The notes under the pieces: model-generated
Database searches by the model: none
What the model was told of the DNA's origin: nothing
The model's input: only the letters and a program-made list of their open reading frames with translations
Position numbers and translations under genes: made by a program
In this document: one piece after another, positions 62,447 to 64,000 of the stretch
How the letters are laid out: every line of letters starts with the position of its first letter
Numbering within the stretch: the stretch's first letter is position 1
Origin: Opacimonas sp014872805
Lineage (GTDB): Bacteria; Pseudomonadota; Gammaproteobacteria; Enterobacterales; Alteromonadaceae
Reading direction: 5' to 3'
DNA length: 64,000 bases
NCBI GenBank assembly: GCA_014872805.1
Contig: WKFN01000016.1
Coordinates: forward strand, 1 to 64,000

Positions 62447-63541
62447 ATGGAATTACAATCTTCAACAGCCAAAACATTTGTGGTAACCGCCGCGGTCGTC
62501 GTCGTGCTCTCTGGGATCAAAGCCGCTAGCGCCATTATGGTCCCATTCTTACTTTCTCTGTTTATCGCGATTGCATGTAGCCCATTGATTAATCTTGCCT
62601 CGCGTTATCGCATACCACGTTGGCTGTCGGTTACTTTAGTTATACTGCTAATTATTGTAATTGGATTTATGCTCGCCGGTTTAGTTGGCCAATCTTTAGC
62701 CGAATTTCGCCAAAATCTGCCCGTCTACCAAGCTCAGCTTAGCAAAGAATTCGTGTGGATTGTGGAACAATTGCGAAATTTCAATATTTACATTGATAAA
62801 GATCTAATTCTTAATCACCTCGACCCGGGTACAGCAATGTCCGTTGCCACTAATTTTATCTCTGGTTTAGGTGGGGTGCTTTCGAATTTATTTCTGATCA
62901 TTTTGACCGTGATTTTTATGTTGTTTGAGGCAGAGAGTATTCCCAAGCGTGTGCATATTGCATTACGTGATCCTGGTATGAAGCTGCATCACATTGACCG
63001 CTTTTTACAGTCGGTCAAAGATTATCTTGGGATCAAGTCCCTTGTTTCGTTGGCGACTGGCACGTTGATTGGCATTTGGTTGTACTTTTTGGGCGTCGAT
63101 CACTTTATGTTATGGGCGGTATTAGCATTTTTATTAAATTTCATTCCCAATATTGGTTCGATTATCGCGGCGATCCCAGCAGTACTTGTGGCATTCTTGG
63201 AATTCGGGTTTGCCAAAGCTGGCTTAACCGGCTTGGGATTTATCGTCGTGAATACCGTAATGGGGAATGTGATTGAACCTCGCTATATGGGGCGCGGACT
63301 TGGTTTAAGTACCTTGGTAGTGTTTTTGTCGTTGATATTTTGGGGCTGGTTGCTCGGTTCAGTGGGCATGTTATTGTCCGTACCATTGACGATGATTGTC
63401 AAAATCGCTTTAGAATCTCGTGAGGAAACCATATGGTTAGCGGTTCTGTTGTCTGCCGATGATGCGGATGAGTATTTTGAGCCACATCGAGATGACGATA
63501 AAGATGCGGATTTTACTTTGGCAGATAAATCGAAAGACTAA
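62447..63541 (+). CDS. AI-2E family membrane transporter
   Basis: 364 residues. Eight membrane segments in the PF01594 pattern: IMVPFLLSLFIAIACSPLIN early, a cytoplasmic/periplasmic helical region at about 90-140, and the signature FLLNFIPNIGSIIAAIPAVL with GNVIEPRYMGRGLGLSTLVV and GWLLGSVGMLLSVPLTMI. Members export AI-2, Na+/H+ or other solutes; the function here is not determined. The acidic C-terminus (DDADEYFEPHRDDDKDAD) is notable. The 3' end overlaps the convergent sensor kinase gene by 29 bp. Confidence 0.9.
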   Translation: MELQSSTAKTFVVTAAVVVVLSGIKAASAIMVPFLLSLFIAIACSPLINLASRYRIPRWLSVTLVILLIIVIGFMLAGLVGQSLAEFRQNLPVYQAQLSKEFVWIVEQLRNFNIYIDKDLILNHLDPGTAMSVATNFISGLGGVLSNLFLIILTVIFMLFEAESIPKRVHIALRDPGMKLHHIDRFLQSVKDYLGIKSLVSLATGTLIGIWLYFLGVDHFMLWAVLAFLLNFIPNIGSIIAAIPAVLVAFLEFGFAKAGLTGLGFIVVNTVMGNVIEPRYMGRGLGLSTLVVFLSLIFWGWLLGSVGMLLSVPLTMIVKIALESREETIWLAVLLSADDADEYFEPHRDDDKDADFTLADKSKD

Positions 63542-64000
63542 ATGGTAAGGTTTCACTGAACCGTATTTTGCCACCATATAAATCGATTAAGTCATTGACA
63601 GTGGCAAGGCCAATTCCAGAGCCTTCCGTATATTGGTCTAGCCGATAACCTCGTTTAAGGATCTGCTTTTGTTGTGCAAGGGGGATACCTTGCCCATCAT
63701 CTTCGACGCTTAGCACCACCCATTGCAGATCTTCTTTTAATCTGACTTTTACGTGTTTTTGTGCTGCCTTACAGGCATTATCTAGAATGTTACCAAGGAT
63801 TTCATACCAATCTGCTTGGTCTATTGCGTATTCAACAGCCTGAGTCTCATCGTACATAATACTCAGCGCTTTATCGGCGTGAATTTTATGCATGCTCTCG
63901 CAAACTTTTTTAATCACGGGCGAGAGCGCAATACGCTGATGTCCTGACTTTTGACTAAAACGCGCTCGCGAAAGTTGCCTTTGAATGATTTGATCAATTT
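63513..64000 (-). CDS. Sensor histidine kinase, C-terminal part (cut by window edge)
   Basis: The frame is open to the right edge (at least 162 residues). The part present covers the end of the dimerisation region and the ATP-binding domain: EILGNILDNACKAAQ (N box), VEDDGQGIP (G1), GSGIGLATVNDLIDLYGG (G2). It resembles PhoQ-type kinases (ARFSQKSGHQ linker). The response regulator should lie further along the minus strand upstream, outside the window. Confidence 0.88.
   Translation of the reverse strand, partial: IDQIIQRQLSRARFSQKSGHQRIALSPVIKKVCESMHKIHADKALSIMYDETQAVEYAIDQADWYEILGNILDNACKAAQKHVKVRLKEDLQWVVLSVEDDGQGIPLAQQKQILKRGYRLDQYTEGSGIGLATVNDLIDLYGGKIRFSETLPFSLSIYLPK

Overview
The window looks like chromosomal DNA of a marine gammaproteobacterium, most likely of the Alteromonadales (Glaciecola/Paraglaciecola/Alteromonas-like). 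The pointers are a green-type proteorhodopsin, a monomeric NADP isocitrate dehydrogenase, a recC-recB-recD locus, a GH81 laminarinase lipoprotein, gltX flanked by tRNA-Val, tRNA-Ala and tRNA-Glu genes, and the tesA/ybbA/ybbP arrangement. The genus is an inference from gene content; no rRNA is present.

Layout. 1-2040 is the distal part of an integron cassette array: four attC-like sites separate a membrane-anchored acyl-carrier-like protein, an RraB-like protein, a higB/higA toxin-antitoxin pair and a decayed DUF4160/DUF2442 cassette. 2043-3200 is a junction zone with a lipoprotein and a homocysteine methyltransferase stump. 3333-7901 carries a DUF1800/DUF1501 secreted pair and an RNase J-like nuclease. 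7964-12892 holds the proteorhodopsin, a polyprenyl diphosphate synthase, a serine-hydrolase-fold protein whose catalytic residues are missing, and small membrane proteins. 13162-24271 has icd, a decayed PstS-like gene and recCBD. 24253-30846 has an RhlE-type helicase, a HopJ-YciA fusion and two tandem alkaline phosphatases behind a Pho-box-like array. 30855-31013 is a small minus-strand transcription unit with an 18-residue ORF and an extreme Shine-Dalgarno. 31217-34537 is the GH81 glucanase.

34629-40705 is a beta-oxidation module: SDR dehydrogenase, MaoC hydratase and thiolase, followed by ETF alpha/beta and ETF-quinone oxidoreductase, which would pass electrons from acyl-CoA oxidation to quinone. 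40700-44288 is a degraded island beside tRNA-Val: an FGE-like stump, a GH43 remnant, a solitary GNAT gene cassette with its own attC, a tandem-palindrome operator, an integrase broken by stops and deletion, and a divergent XRE-like regulator. 44289-46592 is the tRNA/gltX region.

46627-64000 is mostly ordinary chromosome: apbE with a truncated response regulator, a capsule-type glycosyltransferase, dusC, a SulP transporter, two coupled amidohydrolases, a secreted protein with a PEP-CTERM-like tail, an Nramp-family transporter without the usual metal ligands, tesA, an ABC exporter pair, an SDR epimerase, folX, an AI-2E family permease, and the 3' part of a sensor kinase that runs off the right edge.
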